Assembly (NCBI RefSeq): GCF_900475675.1
Contig: NZ_LS483403.1
Coordinates: 1,612,001 to 1,676,000 of the forward strand
From: Streptococcus lutetiensis
GTDB lineage: Bacteria; Bacillota; Bacilli; Lactobacillales; Streptococcaceae
Direction of reading: 5' to 3'
Length of the DNA stretch: 64,000 nt
Part shown: in pieces, positions 1 to 9,194 of the stretch
Layout of the letters: each line of letters opens with the position of its first letter
How positions within the stretch are numbered: position 1 is the first letter of the stretch
Notes under the pieces: model-generated
Databases searched by the model: none
Told to the model about the DNA's origin: nothing
Seen by the model: the letters and a program-made list of their open reading frames with translations, nothing else
Position numbers and translations under genes: made by a program

Positions 1-668
1 GCCAAAATAGGTCGAATCATTGGCAAAGTGATATAGAAGAAACGTTGACGACTGTTACAACCATCGATTTCAGCGGCTTCAAAAATATCTGGGCTAATTC
101 CCATAATAGCTGCCATCAACATGATTGTGGTATTACCAAACCACATCAAGAAGTTCATCACACCAACCAATGAACGTGTTCCAAGAGCAGATCCCATGAA
201 ATCAATCGGTTCTTTAATCCAACCAAGTGATTCCAAGATAGAATTGATAGGACCATTTGTTGAAAAGAGTGTGAAGAATAACATGGCAAAGGCTGACGCC
301 ATGATTAAGTTTGGCAAGTAAATGACAACTTTAAAGAATTGTCGTCCACGAATTTTAAGTCTTGCATCAACAAACCAGTTGGCAAGTAGCAAGGCAATAA
401 CAATCTGTGGAATAAAACCAATCAACCACATAATCATGGTATTTGCCGCATATTTCAACATATCTGAATGCAATAAGCTTACGTAGTTTTTTAGCCCAAC
501 AAAATTAGGCCCAATCTCTGTCATCCCTGAACGATAATATTCAAAGAAACTATACCGAATGGTGTCCACCAAAGGTATAAAAGAGAAAATGAAGAAAATT
601 AGGAAGAAGGGAAGGATGAAAATATATCCCCATTTCCCATAATCTATACGCTTACGTCTTTTTTTCAT
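1..668 (-). CDS. ABC sugar transporter permease (MalF type), partial
   Basis: Membrane permease of a CUT1-type carbohydrate importer; the C-terminus is cut by the window edge, leaving about 222 residues. The N-terminus is basic (MKKRRKR) and followed by a hydrophobic segment, with further membrane segments after it. The permease/ATPase coupling EAA loop begins near the edge (EAAEIDGCNSRQRFFYITLP). The start at 668 follows a strong GGAGGAG site. It lies 160 bp downstream of the solute-binding lipoprotein gene on the same strand, so both should be one operon; a second permease is expected off the left edge. Substrate is inferred to be beta-glucan oligosaccharide from the neighbours. Confidence 0.9.
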   Translation of the reverse strand, partial: MKKRRKRIDYGKWGYIFILPFFLIFFIFSFIPLVDTIRYSFFEYYRSGMTEIGPNFVGLKNYVSLLHSDMLKYAANTMIMWLIGFIPQIVIALLLANWFVDARLKIRGRQFFKVVIYLPNLIMASAFAMLFFTLFSTNGPINSILESLGWIKEPIDFMGSALGTRSLVGVMNFLMWFGNTTIMLMAAIMGISPDIFEAAEIDGCNSRQRFFYITLPMIRPIL

Positions 669-828
669 CTTTATCACTCCTCCAAAATACGAGGAGCAAG
701 TCAGAATACCTTCCATCTGGAATCGATTTTCTAATTCGCTCCCGTAAGGTCTACCAAAATTCTAAAATCCTAATTAAATGCCCCAATTTTTTCAAATAGT
801 ACTTAAGTCTGGGACGATTAAGCTACTT

Positions 829-2196
829 TTAGTCTGGCCATTTAACATCTGTAATTTCTGGATAACGTTCTTTAATAGCTGTTTCAAAGTTTGATTTAGC
901 TTTGTTGTAGCTTACTTTACCTTGTAGGTAATCATTAAAGGCATTTTGAATCAATTCAACACAACCTTGGTCATATGATGACAATGGTGCAATCTTAATG
1001 TTTTCTGCAACTGGTGCGTAGTATGAATAAGCATTTTCACCACCAAGGAAATCTGATTTGAAGCTATCATCTTTAGCTGCTGCTTCCATACCAGATTTAG
1101 TATTTGTGAAGTCTTGGTAATCTTTAGAAATCTTCAAAAGGTTATCTTTATTAGCTGTCAAAGCTGTGATGATTTCTTTAACATGTTTAGGGTTATCAGT
1201 ACCTTCGGCACCATGGATATATGAACCACCCCAGTTGTATTCTTGTGGTGGATTTGTAACAGCCCAATCGCCATCTGCACCATCCCAATTTGATTTCAAA
1301 GTAAAGTCAATGCCCCAAGCTGGGAACAAGAATGAGAAGACTTTAGATTGTGAACCCATTGCTTTGTTCCAGTCGTCAGTCCATTGACCTTTAACTGTTT
1401 TATTGAAGTAACCAGCATCAAGCCACTCTTTAGAATCTTTAACCCAATTCATAATTTGTGGGTCAACACGAACTGTTGTTGAACCATCTTCAACCCATGG
1501 TTTAGAAATGCTATTACCGTACAAGCGGAATGTATCAGCATATGATGCAAATGTGTAGTAACCTTTATTAAGAAGTTCTTGTGATGTTGCTTTCATAGTA
1601 TCCCAGTCTTTAACTTTTTCACCAACTGCTGTTGGGTCATCAGTACCAAAGACATCTTTTGCAATATCACGACGATAGATTAGAACACCTGGACATGTTT
1701 GCCAAGTTGAACCGCGTTGAACGCCATCTTCATCAGAAGCTGTTTCTTTAGTGAATGCATATTGGTCAGCCAAATCTTTCTTAGGATCAATTCCTAAATC
1801 TTTCAAAGGCATTGCAACATTTGCTTTTTTAGAAGTGTATTTTCTCACGTAGTCAGTTTCTGACAAGAAGATATCAATCTTATCATCAGCAGAAGCTGAG
1901 TCTTGTTTTTCAAGTGCTTCATCCAATTTTTGTTGGTAAACACCATCTTGGTTTGGATTGATAATCCAGTGGATTTCACTACCGTCTTTTAGTTTAGTAA
2001 CTGTTCCATCTTTAGAAGTTGATTTAACTTCTGGATATACAGCTTCCACACGTTGACGGAATTCATCATTCCAAGAGTAGATGTTGATAACTTTGCCTTC
2101 TGCACCCGAAGCTGATGTACTTGATTTAGAAGAGCAACCAACCATTGTCCCTGCTGCAAGAGCAATCGCTATAAAAGCGCTTACTTTTTTGTTCAT
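829..2196 (-). CDS. ABC transporter solute-binding lipoprotein, probable beta-glucan oligosaccharide binding
   Basis: A 455-residue family 1 extracellular solute-binding protein. The signal peptide ends in a lipobox with Cys21 (TMVGC), so it is lipid-anchored outside the membrane. AAGGAGAAGG precedes the ATG. It is transcribed with the permease gene below it and diverges from two GH94 phosphorylases. The promoter has TATAAT at 2243-2248, no good -35, and an upstream box shared with the lichenase gene, which suggests activator control. Binding of cello- or mixed-linkage oligosaccharides is inferred from context, not from residues. Confidence 0.88.
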   Translation of the reverse strand: MNKKVSAFIAIALAAGTMVGCSSKSSTSASGAEGKVINIYSWNDEFRQRVEAVYPEVKSTSKDGTVTKLKDGSEIHWIINPNQDGVYQQKLDEALEKQDSASADDKIDIFLSETDYVRKYTSKKANVAMPLKDLGIDPKKDLADQYAFTKETASDEDGVQRGSTWQTCPGVLIYRRDIAKDVFGTDDPTAVGEKVKDWDTMKATSQELLNKGYYTFASYADTFRLYGNSISKPWVEDGSTTVRVDPQIMNWVKDSKEWLDAGYFNKTVKGQWTDDWNKAMGSQSKVFSFLFPAWGIDFTLKSNWDGADGDWAVTNPPQEYNWGGSYIHGAEGTDNPKHVKEIITALTANKDNLLKISKDYQDFTNTKSGMEAAAKDDSFKSDFLGGENAYSYYAPVAENIKIAPLSSYDQGCVELIQNAFNDYLQGKVSYNKAKSNFETAIKERYPEITDVKWPD

Positions 2197-2242
2197 AATC
2201 CTTCTCCTTTTTGAGGTTTCCCCTCATGTTTTTTGTAACTGC

Positions 2243-2306
2243 ATTATAACGCTAATCCAAGAAGTGTTATATTATAATATTTTAAAAAATATCAGTTTTA
2301 TGACCT
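2243..2306 (-). promoter_or_regulatory. Promoter and upstream box of the ABC importer
   Basis: On the minus strand TATAAT lies at 2243-2248, with no recognisable -35 hexamer 17 bp upstream. At 2284-2306 is a 23-bp block identical at 21 positions to 9078-9100 upstream of the lichenase; its core is ATATCA-N3-TTATGA. Box-to--10 distance is 36 bp here and 47 bp at the lichenase, differing by about one helical turn. That spacing fits an activator site, which is inference. Confidence 0.55.
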
Positions 2307-2484
2307 TGTTTGAAAAAATTTTTATAAAAAATCACGCTTTTCTAATCTTTTTAATAGGTAAACCTTTTCATATAAAACGCCGTTTTTCCTATAAAATTAG
2401 GGTTTATGGCCACTTTTCTAACTTTATAAACCATAGTTTCCTAATAAAGTGCCATATGTAAAAAAAAATGATACTTCTTGAGTT

Positions 2485-2504
2485 AATATCATAATTATGA
2501 TATT
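2485..2504 (+). promoter_or_regulatory. 20-bp palindrome upstream of the GH94 operon
   Basis: A perfect dyad whose core is ATATCATAATTATGA (2486-2500), matching the ATATCA-N3-TTATGA boxes at the importer and lichenase promoters. It lies 72 bp upstream of the first phosphorylase start and is a likely operator for the same regulator. Confidence 0.5.
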
Positions 2505-2576
2505 TTTCTCTTCTTTTTTATTTCCTATAAGGCTAATTTCGACTAAAATATGGGGCAGAAGATAAAGGAGATAACT

Positions 2577-5273
2577 ATGAAGCCATTAACTTTTACTAAT
2601 AATAAGGGGGATTTCAAACTATCCCAAGCAGAAAATATCAGTTCTTTGTACTTTCCACTTGCCTCAGAAGTTGGACTAAAAAGTGCAGTCACTCCTAACT
2701 TGGGTGGGGATTCAAAAATCAATCAAGAAACTTTCCTATTAGAACCTGTCAGCGTGGATAACCTCCACAACAATCGTTCAACTCGAAATTTCTGGGTTCG
2801 CGACGACAAAGGAAATGTTTATTCTGCAACAGGTGCTTCTGCTAAGCAAGAAGCTCTACGTTTTTCAGATCAAGAAGAAAATTCTGTAGAAGCTGGTTTT
2901 ATGTGGCATACTATTGAACGTCAATCAGCTGACTTACCTTTAAAATCTACAATCACATCATTTGTTCCACAAGATGAAAATGTTGAAGTCATGCTTGTAA
3001 CACTTGAAAATTTATCTGATGCTGACCAAACTTTAACAGCATACGGTGCCATTCCGATTTTCGGACGTAGCGCTGATAATATCCGTGACCACCGAAATGT
3101 AACATCTATGCTTCACCGTATCAAAACTACAGATGAAGGTGTTTTAGTTTGTCCAACCATGTCATTTGATGAACGCGGTCACCAACTCAATCACCAAATT
3201 TACTACGTGCTTGGCTTTGATGACAAGGAAAAAACACCTGAAACATTCTATCCAACCGTAGAAATGTTTATCGGTGAAGGAGGAACATTTACTCATCCAG
3301 CTGCCGTTTATAAAGAAACAAGTGGCGTAGCAAGCGACAGCCATATCGATGGGCGCGAAGCCATGGGTGCCTTCAAATTTGAACCATTCACCTTAGCTGC
3401 TGGTCAAAGCAAAACTTTCATCCTATTAATGGGGATCAACGAAAATCAAGAACATATCCAAGCAGTCGCTCAAAAATATAAAAATCTTACGACTGTCGAA
3501 AAAACATTGCAAGAAACAAAAGATTACTGGCAAGAAAAAGTTGGAGTTGATTTCAAAACTGGCGACAGCGACTTTGATGGTTATATGAAATGGGTTTGTT
3601 TCCAACCATTCCTACGTCGTCTCTTTGGTTGTTCATTCCTTCCACACCATGACTATGGACGTGGCGGACGCGGTTGGCGTGATCTTTGGCAAGACTGCTT
3701 GTCACTACTTTTAATGGAACCAAAAACAGTTGGTGATATGATTGTCAACAACTACAAAGGAGTTCGTCTTGATGGTACCAACGCTACAATCATCGGTGAA
3801 GGTGATGGTAACTTCCTTGCTGATCGTAACGGTATCACACGTGTTTGGATGGACCACGCACTTTGGCCTTTAATGACAACAAAACTTTATATCGACCAAA
3901 CAGGCGATATCGATATCTTAACTAAAGAAGTTTCTTACTTTAAAGACCCACACGTCAAACGTGGTACTGAAATCGACCAAGACTGGAACGATGCCTACGG
4001 CAATGAACAACGTACTGCTGACGACGCTGTCTACACAGGTAGCATCCTAGAACACTTGTTAATCCAACATTTGACAGGATTCTATGAAGTTGGCGAACAC
4101 AATATCTATCGTCTCCGCGGAGCTGACTGGAATGATGCCCTTGATATGGCGGATAAAAATGGTGAAAGTGTTGCATTTACCGCTGCTTACTCTGGTAACT
4201 TGATGGAACTAGCAAGCCTTGTTCGCCTCCTAGAAAGCGAAACCAATACTGAATCTATCGAAATTCTTGAAGAAATCGGACTCTTGCTCAAAAAAGATTC
4301 TGATATCTACGATAATATCGAACGCAAGCACCAAATTCTTGATGCTTACACTAACCAATGCCTTCACAATGTGAAAGGACGCAAAATCAGAATTTCACTT
4401 TCTGAACTTGCTCTTAACCTCATTCAAAAAGCAGCTTGGTTGCGTCAACACCTTCAACAACAAGAATGGCTTGACTTTAACGACCAAGAAGGTTGCTACA
4501 ATAGCTACTACGACAACAGCAGCAAACCAACGGAGGGCTTCTACAATGACCGTATGCACATGATGTTGACTGGACAAGTCTTCCCTATCATGAACTACGT
4601 CGCTACAGATGAACAAATCCGTAAAATCACTGCCAGCGCTGACCACTACCTCTACCGCCCAGAAATCGGTGGCTACCGCCTCAATACAGATTTTAAAGAA
4701 ATCAAAACAGACCTTGGACGTATGTTTGGTTTTGCTTACGGTGAAAAAGAAAACGGTGCTGTCTTCTCTCACATGACTGTTATGTATGCTAATGCGCTTT
4801 ACCGTCGTGGCTTTGCCAAAGAAGGTTGGAAAGCTCTTAAGACACTATCTGATACAGCTCTAAAATTTGAAACTAGCCGTATCTATCCAGGAATTCCTGA
4901 ATACTTCCGTGCAGATGGTCGAGGAGTTTATCACTATCTAACTGGTGCAGCAAGCTGGTACATGTTGACAATGGTTACTGAAGCCTTTGGTGTTCACGGT
5001 AAAGCAGGTGACTTTGTCCTTTATCCAAAACTTCTTGCAGAACAATTCGACGAAAATGGACGTGCAAGTATCACAACTCAATTTGCTGATAAAACCTTCC
5101 AAATCCACTACGATAATCCAAATCAAAAAGATTTTGGAAAATACATTATCAAAAAAGCCACTTGTGATAGCCAAGAAATCGATATTACGGATGATGCTTT
5201 TGCCTTTATCACAAAAGCTGACCTTGCTAACCTAAGCGACGAGGTTCATGAAATTGTCATTACACTAGATTAA
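2577..5273 (+). CDS. GH94 family glycoside phosphorylase, possible laminaribiose/beta-1,3-oligoglucan phosphorylase
   Basis: Intracellular inverting phosphorylase releasing alpha-glucose-1-phosphate. I start at 2577 (898 residues) because AAGGAG sits six bases upstream; an in-frame ATG at 2550 has no such site. The GH94 DWND motif holding the catalytic acid region is at residues 517-520. There is no signal peptide. It lies 20 bp before the cellobiose phosphorylase gene, so the two are an operon. About 900 residues is longer than cellobiose phosphorylase and near the size of known laminaribiose phosphorylases. The lichenase next door yields oligosaccharides with a beta-1,3 bond, so beta-1,3 specificity is plausible. 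Cellodextrin or other GH94 specificity is not excluded. Confidence 0.85.
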   Translation: MKPLTFTNNKGDFKLSQAENISSLYFPLASEVGLKSAVTPNLGGDSKINQETFLLEPVSVDNLHNNRSTRNFWVRDDKGNVYSATGASAKQEALRFSDQEENSVEAGFMWHTIERQSADLPLKSTITSFVPQDENVEVMLVTLENLSDADQTLTAYGAIPIFGRSADNIRDHRNVTSMLHRIKTTDEGVLVCPTMSFDERGHQLNHQIYYVLGFDDKEKTPETFYPTVEMFIGEGGTFTHPAAVYKETSGVASDSHIDGREAMGAFKFEPFTLAAGQSKTFILLMGINENQEHIQAVAQKYKNLTTVEKTLQETKDYWQEKVGVDFKTGDSDFDGYMKWVCFQPFLRRLFGCSFLPHHDYGRGGRGWRDLWQDCLSLLLMEPKTVGDMIVNNYKGVRLDGTNATIIGEGDGNFLADRNGITRVWMDHALWPLMTTKLYIDQTGDIDILTKEVSYFKDPHVKRGTEIDQDWNDAYGNEQRTADDAVYTGSILEHLLIQHLTGFYEVGEHNIYRLRGADWNDALDMADKNGESVAFTAAYSGNLMELASLVRLLESETNTESIEILEEIGLLLKKDSDIYDNIERKHQILDAYTNQCLHNVKGRKIRISLSELALNLIQKAAWLRQHLQQQEWLDFNDQEGCYNSYYDNSSKPTEGFYNDRMHMMLTGQVFPIMNYVATDEQIRKITASADHYLYRPEIGGYRLNTDFKEIKTDLGRMFGFAYGEKENGAVFSHMTVMYANALYRRGFAKEGWKALKTLSDTALKFETSRIYPGIPEYFRADGRGVYHYLTGAASWYMLTMVTEAFGVHGKAGDFVLYPKLLAEQFDENGRASITTQFADKTFQIHYDNPNQKDFGKYIIKKATCDSQEIDITDDAFAFITKADLANLSDEVHEIVITLD

Positions 5274-5293
5274 GAAAAAGAAAGGATTTTCTC

Positions 5294-7705
5294 ATGAAAT
5301 ACGGTTATTTTGATGACGTTAATCGCGAATATGTCATCAACCATCCAAACACACCCAAACCTTGGGTCAACTACCTTGGTTCCCCAGAATACGGTGCCAT
5401 TATCTCAAACAACGCTGGCGGTTACAGCTTTGCTAAATCAGGTGCCAATGGACGCATTTTACGCTACGTCTTCAATAACTTTGACCAACCAGGTCGCTAC
5501 ATCTACCTTCGAGACGATGATACCAAAGACTTCTGGTCTGCCTCATGGCAACCTGTTGGTAAAGACCTTAAAGACTACCACAGTGAATGCCACCATGGTA
5601 TGGGCTACACTAAAATGATTGCTAATTACTCTGGCATTCATTCAAAAGCCAGCTACTATGTGCCAAAAGATAAAAGCTATGAAGTTTGGGCAATTACCGT
5701 TACTAACCGTTCTGAACAAACTCGCCATTTAACACTAACTGGTTACGCTGAATTTACCAACCACAGCAACTACGAACAAGACCAAGTTAACCTACAATAT
5801 TCACTTTTTATTACACGCACACTTTTCCAAGATAACCGCATCATCCAACAAATCCACGGAAATCTTGATACCCTTGATGACAGCGAACAAGTTGATGAAA
5901 AGAATGTTACTGAACGTTTCTTCGGTCTTAGCGGTGCTAGCGTCAGCTCATATTGTGGAGACAAAAAAGGCTTCTTAGGCGGCTACAACGGCTACGACAA
6001 ACCTGTTGGTGTCACATCAGGAGACCTCGGCAACCAAACAAGCTACAATGAAAATGCTTGTGGTGCCCTTTCAAGTAAAGTCACTCTTGAACCTCAAGAA
6101 AGCAAAACACTTGTCTTTCTTCTTGGTGAAAAATCATCACAAGAAGCTGCCGAAATCCTAGAACATTACAAACACCCTGCAGAAACTGTTGAAGCAGAAA
6201 TTCAAGAACTTCGCAAAGAATGGGAAGACCGCTTGACTAACCTACAAGTCAATACACCTAGCCCAGAATTCAACACTATGCTTAACACTTGGAACGCTTA
6301 TAACTGTTACATGACCTTTATCTGGTCACGCGCAGCATCATTTGTTTACTGTGGTCTTCGTAACGGTTATGGTTACCGTGACACCGTTCAAGATATTCAA
6401 GGTATCATTCACTTGAAACCTGAAATGGCTGCCGAAAAAATTCGTTTCATGTTATCAGCTCAAGTTGACAACGGTGGCGGACTTCCACTTGTAAAATTCA
6501 CTCACAACCCAGGACATGAAGACACACCAGATGACGCTTCTTACGTTCAAGAAACTGGGCACCCAGCTTACCGTGCTGATGATGCTCTCTGGCTCTTCCC
6601 AACAGTTTACAAATACATTTCTGAAACAGGAAACCTTGCTTTCCTTGATGAAGTGATTCCATTTGCCAATAAAGGCGAGGCTAGTGTTTACGAACACTTA
6701 AAAGGTGCTGTGCAATTCTCACTTGACCACCTTGGACCACACGGCATGCCTGCTGGACTTTATGCCGACTGGAATGACTGCCTTCGTCTCGGTGCCAATG
6801 GTGAATCATCATTCGTTGCTTTACAATTCTACTATGCTCTAAGCGTCTTGCGTAAATTTGCCAAAGCCAAAGAAGATACTGACTACCTTACTTTCCTCGA
6901 CTCTGAGCAAGAGAAAATGGGACAAAAAATTCAAGACCTCTGTTGGGATAATGACCGCTTCATTCGTGGCTTTACCGAAGCTGGCGAACGTATCGGTGCA
7001 GCTGATGACCCCGAAGCTAACATGTGGCTAAACCCTCAAAGTTGGGCTGTTATCAGTGGCTTTGCTGATAAAGAACAAGCTGAACTTGCCATGAACAATG
7101 TCTACGAGCAACTTAACACTGATTATGGTGCCATCCTCATGAACCCACCATATCACGCTCACGCATTCGACGGGGCCCTTGCCGTTATCTACAACCAAGG
7201 GACAAAAGAAAATGCAGGTATCTTCTCACAATCACAAGGCTGGTTAATCCTAGCTGAAGCCCTACGCGGACAGGGTCAACGTGCCTTTACTTACTTTATG
7301 GAAAATGCCCCAGCTGGTCAAAATGACCGTGCAGAGATTCGCCAACTAGAACCTTACTGTTATGGCCAATTCACAGAAGGTCCTGCTAGCCCACACTTCG
7401 GACGTTCACACGTTCACTGGCTCACAGGTACAGCATCAACTATCATGGTTGGTTGTGTGGAAGGTATCTTGGGACTTCGCCCCGACTTAAGCGGATTAAA
7501 ACTCTCACCAGCCATTCCAAAAGAATGGGATAACTTCAGCATGACTAAGATTTTCCGTGGCAAAGAACTTCACATCACTGTGGAAAATCCAAACCACAAG
7601 GAAACAGGCTTTACAAAACTTATCCTAAACGGCAAGGAACTTGACCAAGCCTATCTTCCTGAAGAACTCTTACAAGACACTAACCAAATCACTCTTACCC
7701 TATAA
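5294..7705 (+). CDS. Cellobiose phosphorylase (GH94)
   Basis: Cytoplasmic phosphorolysis of cellobiose to glucose-1-phosphate and glucose. The protein has 803 residues, the usual family size, and opens with the typical cellobiose-phosphorylase N-terminus (MKYGYFDDVNREYVI). The catalytic-acid motif ADWND is at residues 491-495. AAAGGA precedes the ATG and the gap to the upstream GH94 gene is 20 bp. A terminator follows directly. With the binding protein and lichenase it completes a route from extracellular glucan to glycolysis that saves ATP. Confidence 0.93.
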   Translation: MKYGYFDDVNREYVINHPNTPKPWVNYLGSPEYGAIISNNAGGYSFAKSGANGRILRYVFNNFDQPGRYIYLRDDDTKDFWSASWQPVGKDLKDYHSECHHGMGYTKMIANYSGIHSKASYYVPKDKSYEVWAITVTNRSEQTRHLTLTGYAEFTNHSNYEQDQVNLQYSLFITRTLFQDNRIIQQIHGNLDTLDDSEQVDEKNVTERFFGLSGASVSSYCGDKKGFLGGYNGYDKPVGVTSGDLGNQTSYNENACGALSSKVTLEPQESKTLVFLLGEKSSQEAAEILEHYKHPAETVEAEIQELRKEWEDRLTNLQVNTPSPEFNTMLNTWNAYNCYMTFIWSRAASFVYCGLRNGYGYRDTVQDIQGIIHLKPEMAAEKIRFMLSAQVDNGGGLPLVKFTHNPGHEDTPDDASYVQETGHPAYRADDALWLFPTVYKYISETGNLAFLDEVIPFANKGEASVYEHLKGAVQFSLDHLGPHGMPAGLYADWNDCLRLGANGESSFVALQFYYALSVLRKFAKAKEDTDYLTFLDSEQEKMGQKIQDLCWDNDRFIRGFTEAGERIGAADDPEANMWLNPQSWAVISGFADKEQAELAMNNVYEQLNTDYGAILMNPPYHAHAFDGALAVIYNQGTKENAGIFSQSQGWLILAEALRGQGQRAFTYFMENAPAGQNDRAEIRQLEPYCYGQFTEGPASPHFGRSHVHWLTGTASTIMVGCVEGILGLRPDLSGLKLSPAIPKEWDNFSMTKIFRGKELHITVENPNHKETGFTKLILNGKELDQAYLPEELLQDTNQITLTL

Positions 7706-7707
7706 AG

Positions 7708-7735
7708 GAAACTGGGACTTGTTCCCAGTTTTTTT
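7708..7735 (+). terminator. Terminator of the phosphorylase operon
   Basis: Inverted repeat ACTGGGA/TTCCCAGT followed by a run of seven T, starting three bases after the stop codon. Confidence 0.85.
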
Positions 7736-8084
7736 ATGGCTTCATTTTAAAAAAAGTCCCTTCTCTAAGGCAAAATCATCTCTTATAAGAGTCATTAAGA
7801 ATGATTGTATATTTTATTCAGCCAAAGCAATTACTGCGTCAAATCGCCTTTTATAGCTGCTATAAGATGAGCCTACACAGGCTTATCAAGCCACCAATCA
7901 ATTGATTCTACTCATCATAAAAAAGGAACTGAGACAAGCTCAGCTCCTTTTATCGTTAATGTTTAAAAAGAAAGAATTTTAAAGAGTTATTTTGTTGAGA
8001 GAGATTTTAACCGATTTATTTGGGGAGTGTAGTTATAATCAGTTAAATAAAAACAAATTGTTATTTGGTTACTGTCTAGCTTTA
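7736..8084. other. Spacer between phosphorylase and lichenase genes
   Basis: About 350 bp without a supportable gene. It contains only the lichenase terminator at 7918-7950. Short ORFs across the spacer on the plus strand have no ribosome site or recognisable sequence. Confidence 0.6.
7918..7950 (-). terminator. Terminator of the lichenase gene
   Basis: Stem GGAGCTGAG/CTCAGTTCC, read on the minus strand, followed by TTTTTT. It lies 134 bp past the lichenase stop. Confidence 0.75.
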
Positions 8085-8804
8085 TTAAAATTGGTCGTAG
8101 CTAATCCAGTCATAGTATCCATACAAAGGAGTTTGACCATTGTATGGAGCCAACCATGCATCTGCGCCTTTTTCTGGCCAAGCATTCATCATAATCTTAC
8201 CAGGTGTGCTAGGAATATCATTGTAAGCAGTATAAACAGCTCTTCCATCAACATACCAAGTAATGTGATTAGCTTGCCAATCAAAACCATAAGTATGGAA
8301 GCCTTGAGAGGCATCAAATCCTAAATTGTGAAGATGCACGTGTTCATCTTTTTGACCTCTACCATGAGTAAAGTAGTTGAATTGAACTTTTGTTGTATCT
8401 TTCCCTAAAAATTCAATGTCAATTTCATCCCAAGGTTTGCCTTCACTCGGACCAGTATAAGTGAAGAATGAAGAAACGACACCTGGATTTTTAATAGGTT
8501 TCATGTTCACTTGATAAAGACCATAGCCGAAGCGTTCTTTACTACGCCATTCGCCCCCAGTGTAGCCACCACGACCATCACTGTCAATTTTAAGACTCAT
8601 CAAACCGTTATTAAAGCCGACATTTCCAGGGACAAAATTACAATTAAACATACTTCCATTGGAACCATTACGAAGTTCCATGGTATTACCATTATAGTAA
8701 TTTAGTTCTTGACTATAGTGGTATTTGCTTTGCGCATCAACACCTTGTTGAAAACCAAAGAGAGCCAATAAGAGAACAATTAAACAACTAACTTTTTTTC
8801 ACAT
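8085..8804 (-). CDS. Secreted lichenase, endo-beta-1,3-1,4-glucanase (GH16), start region frameshifted
   Basis: Cleaves mixed-linkage beta-glucan outside the cell. The catalytic GH16 motif DEIDIEF is intact; counting from the TTG at 8768, E115 is the nucleophile and E119 the acid/base. The mature domain (from about QSKYHY) is complete. The ribosome site TTGAGG precedes an ATG at 8804 and an overlapping GTG at 8802. The ATG is followed at once by TGA, and the GTG frame hits TAG after an A7 tract (8793-8799). With A6 or A9 the GTG would read M-K-K-(K)[13 protein letters not shown], a normal signal peptide. So the gene is off by one base here: real mutation, phase switch or sequencing error. The only in-frame alternative start, TTG at 8768, removes the signal's basic end. 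Confidence 0.85.
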
Positions 8805-9025
8805 AATAATACCTCAATTTTAATCGTTTTTAAAAAGGAGTTCTGTCAGAAAAAGGAACTAATCTCCTCTACTACAGATTGAAAACGCCTAATCAGTCGT
8901 AGTTAAATTCACTTTTTCTTTTCAGTAACTGTTACTTCAAAAATGGGGCAATTTTTTCTTTTTCATATTCCGAAAAGAATGCTAGTCACACGATAAATGT
9001 TTCTCTTTAAAACCCTCCTTACACC
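8805..9025 (-). other. Long 5' leader of the lichenase gene
   Basis: About 215 nt lie between the predicted transcription start (near 9019) and the start codon. I see no known riboswitch. A partial cre-like string (half matching CGTTTTCA) occurs near 8877-8893, but its left half does not fit. Confidence 0.35.
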
Positions 9026-9100
9026 ATTATATCATAAGTATAGTGCTTTTATTTTAGATAATATATTATATTCCCACAAAAAATATCAAATTTATGACCT
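9026..9100 (-). promoter_or_regulatory. Promoter and upstream box of lichenase
   Basis: Extended -10 TATGATATAAT on the minus strand (hexamer 9026-9031) without a fair -35. The 23-bp box at 9078-9100 matches 2284-2306 at 21 of 23 positions. The box lies between the terminator of the next gene (9115-9165) and this promoter, as expected for a lichenase-specific control site. The transcript would carry a leader of about 215 nt. Confidence 0.55.
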
Positions 9101-9114
9101 GAAGGCAGAAAATT

Positions 9115-9165
9115 AAAAAAGTCTTCTCAGAACCATTTTGCTAAAAAATAGCTCTAAGAAGACTT
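9115..9165 (-). terminator. Terminator after the small membrane protein gene
   Basis: Nine-base perfect stem AAGTCTTCT/AGAAGACTT with a long loop and TTTTTT on the minus strand, 30 bp past the stop at 9195. Confidence 0.7.
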
Positions 9166-9194
9166 CCTAAAAATAAAGAAAGACAACTCATCAT

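Larger units (their letters stand above)
2197..2576. other. Divergent regulatory region between importer and phosphorylases
   Basis: A 380-bp AT-rich spacer with several dyads beyond the importer promoter. AAAACG-C-CGTTTT is a perfect odd palindrome at 2374-2386. A long imperfect inverted repeat pairs TATGGCCACTTT (about 2406) with AAAGTGCCATA (about 2447). A 20-bp perfect palindrome at 2485-2504 contains another ATATCA-N3-TTATGA core. A 22-bp AT-rich string at 2313-2334 recurs exactly at 9465-9486. Possible -10 elements for the plus-strand genes are TATAAG at 2526-2531 or TAAAAT at 2544-2549. Confidence 0.5.

Noticed and set aside
2081..2461. 126-codon plus-strand ORF opposite the binding-protein start
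   Set aside because: Crosses the divergent promoter region; Phe/Ile-rich product from AT-rich DNA; no ribosome site.
3955..4772. Long minus-strand ORFs inside the first GH94 gene
   Set aside because: Codon-bias shadows of a conserved enzyme gene; no start signals.
7641..7856. Plus-strand ORF across the phosphorylase terminator
   Set aside because: Overlaps the end of cellobiose phosphorylase in another frame and runs through a terminator; no ribosome site.
8877..8895. cre-like sequence in the lichenase leader
   Set aside because: Only the right half (CGTTTTCA) fits the CcpA consensus; the TG and spacing on the left side are wrong.
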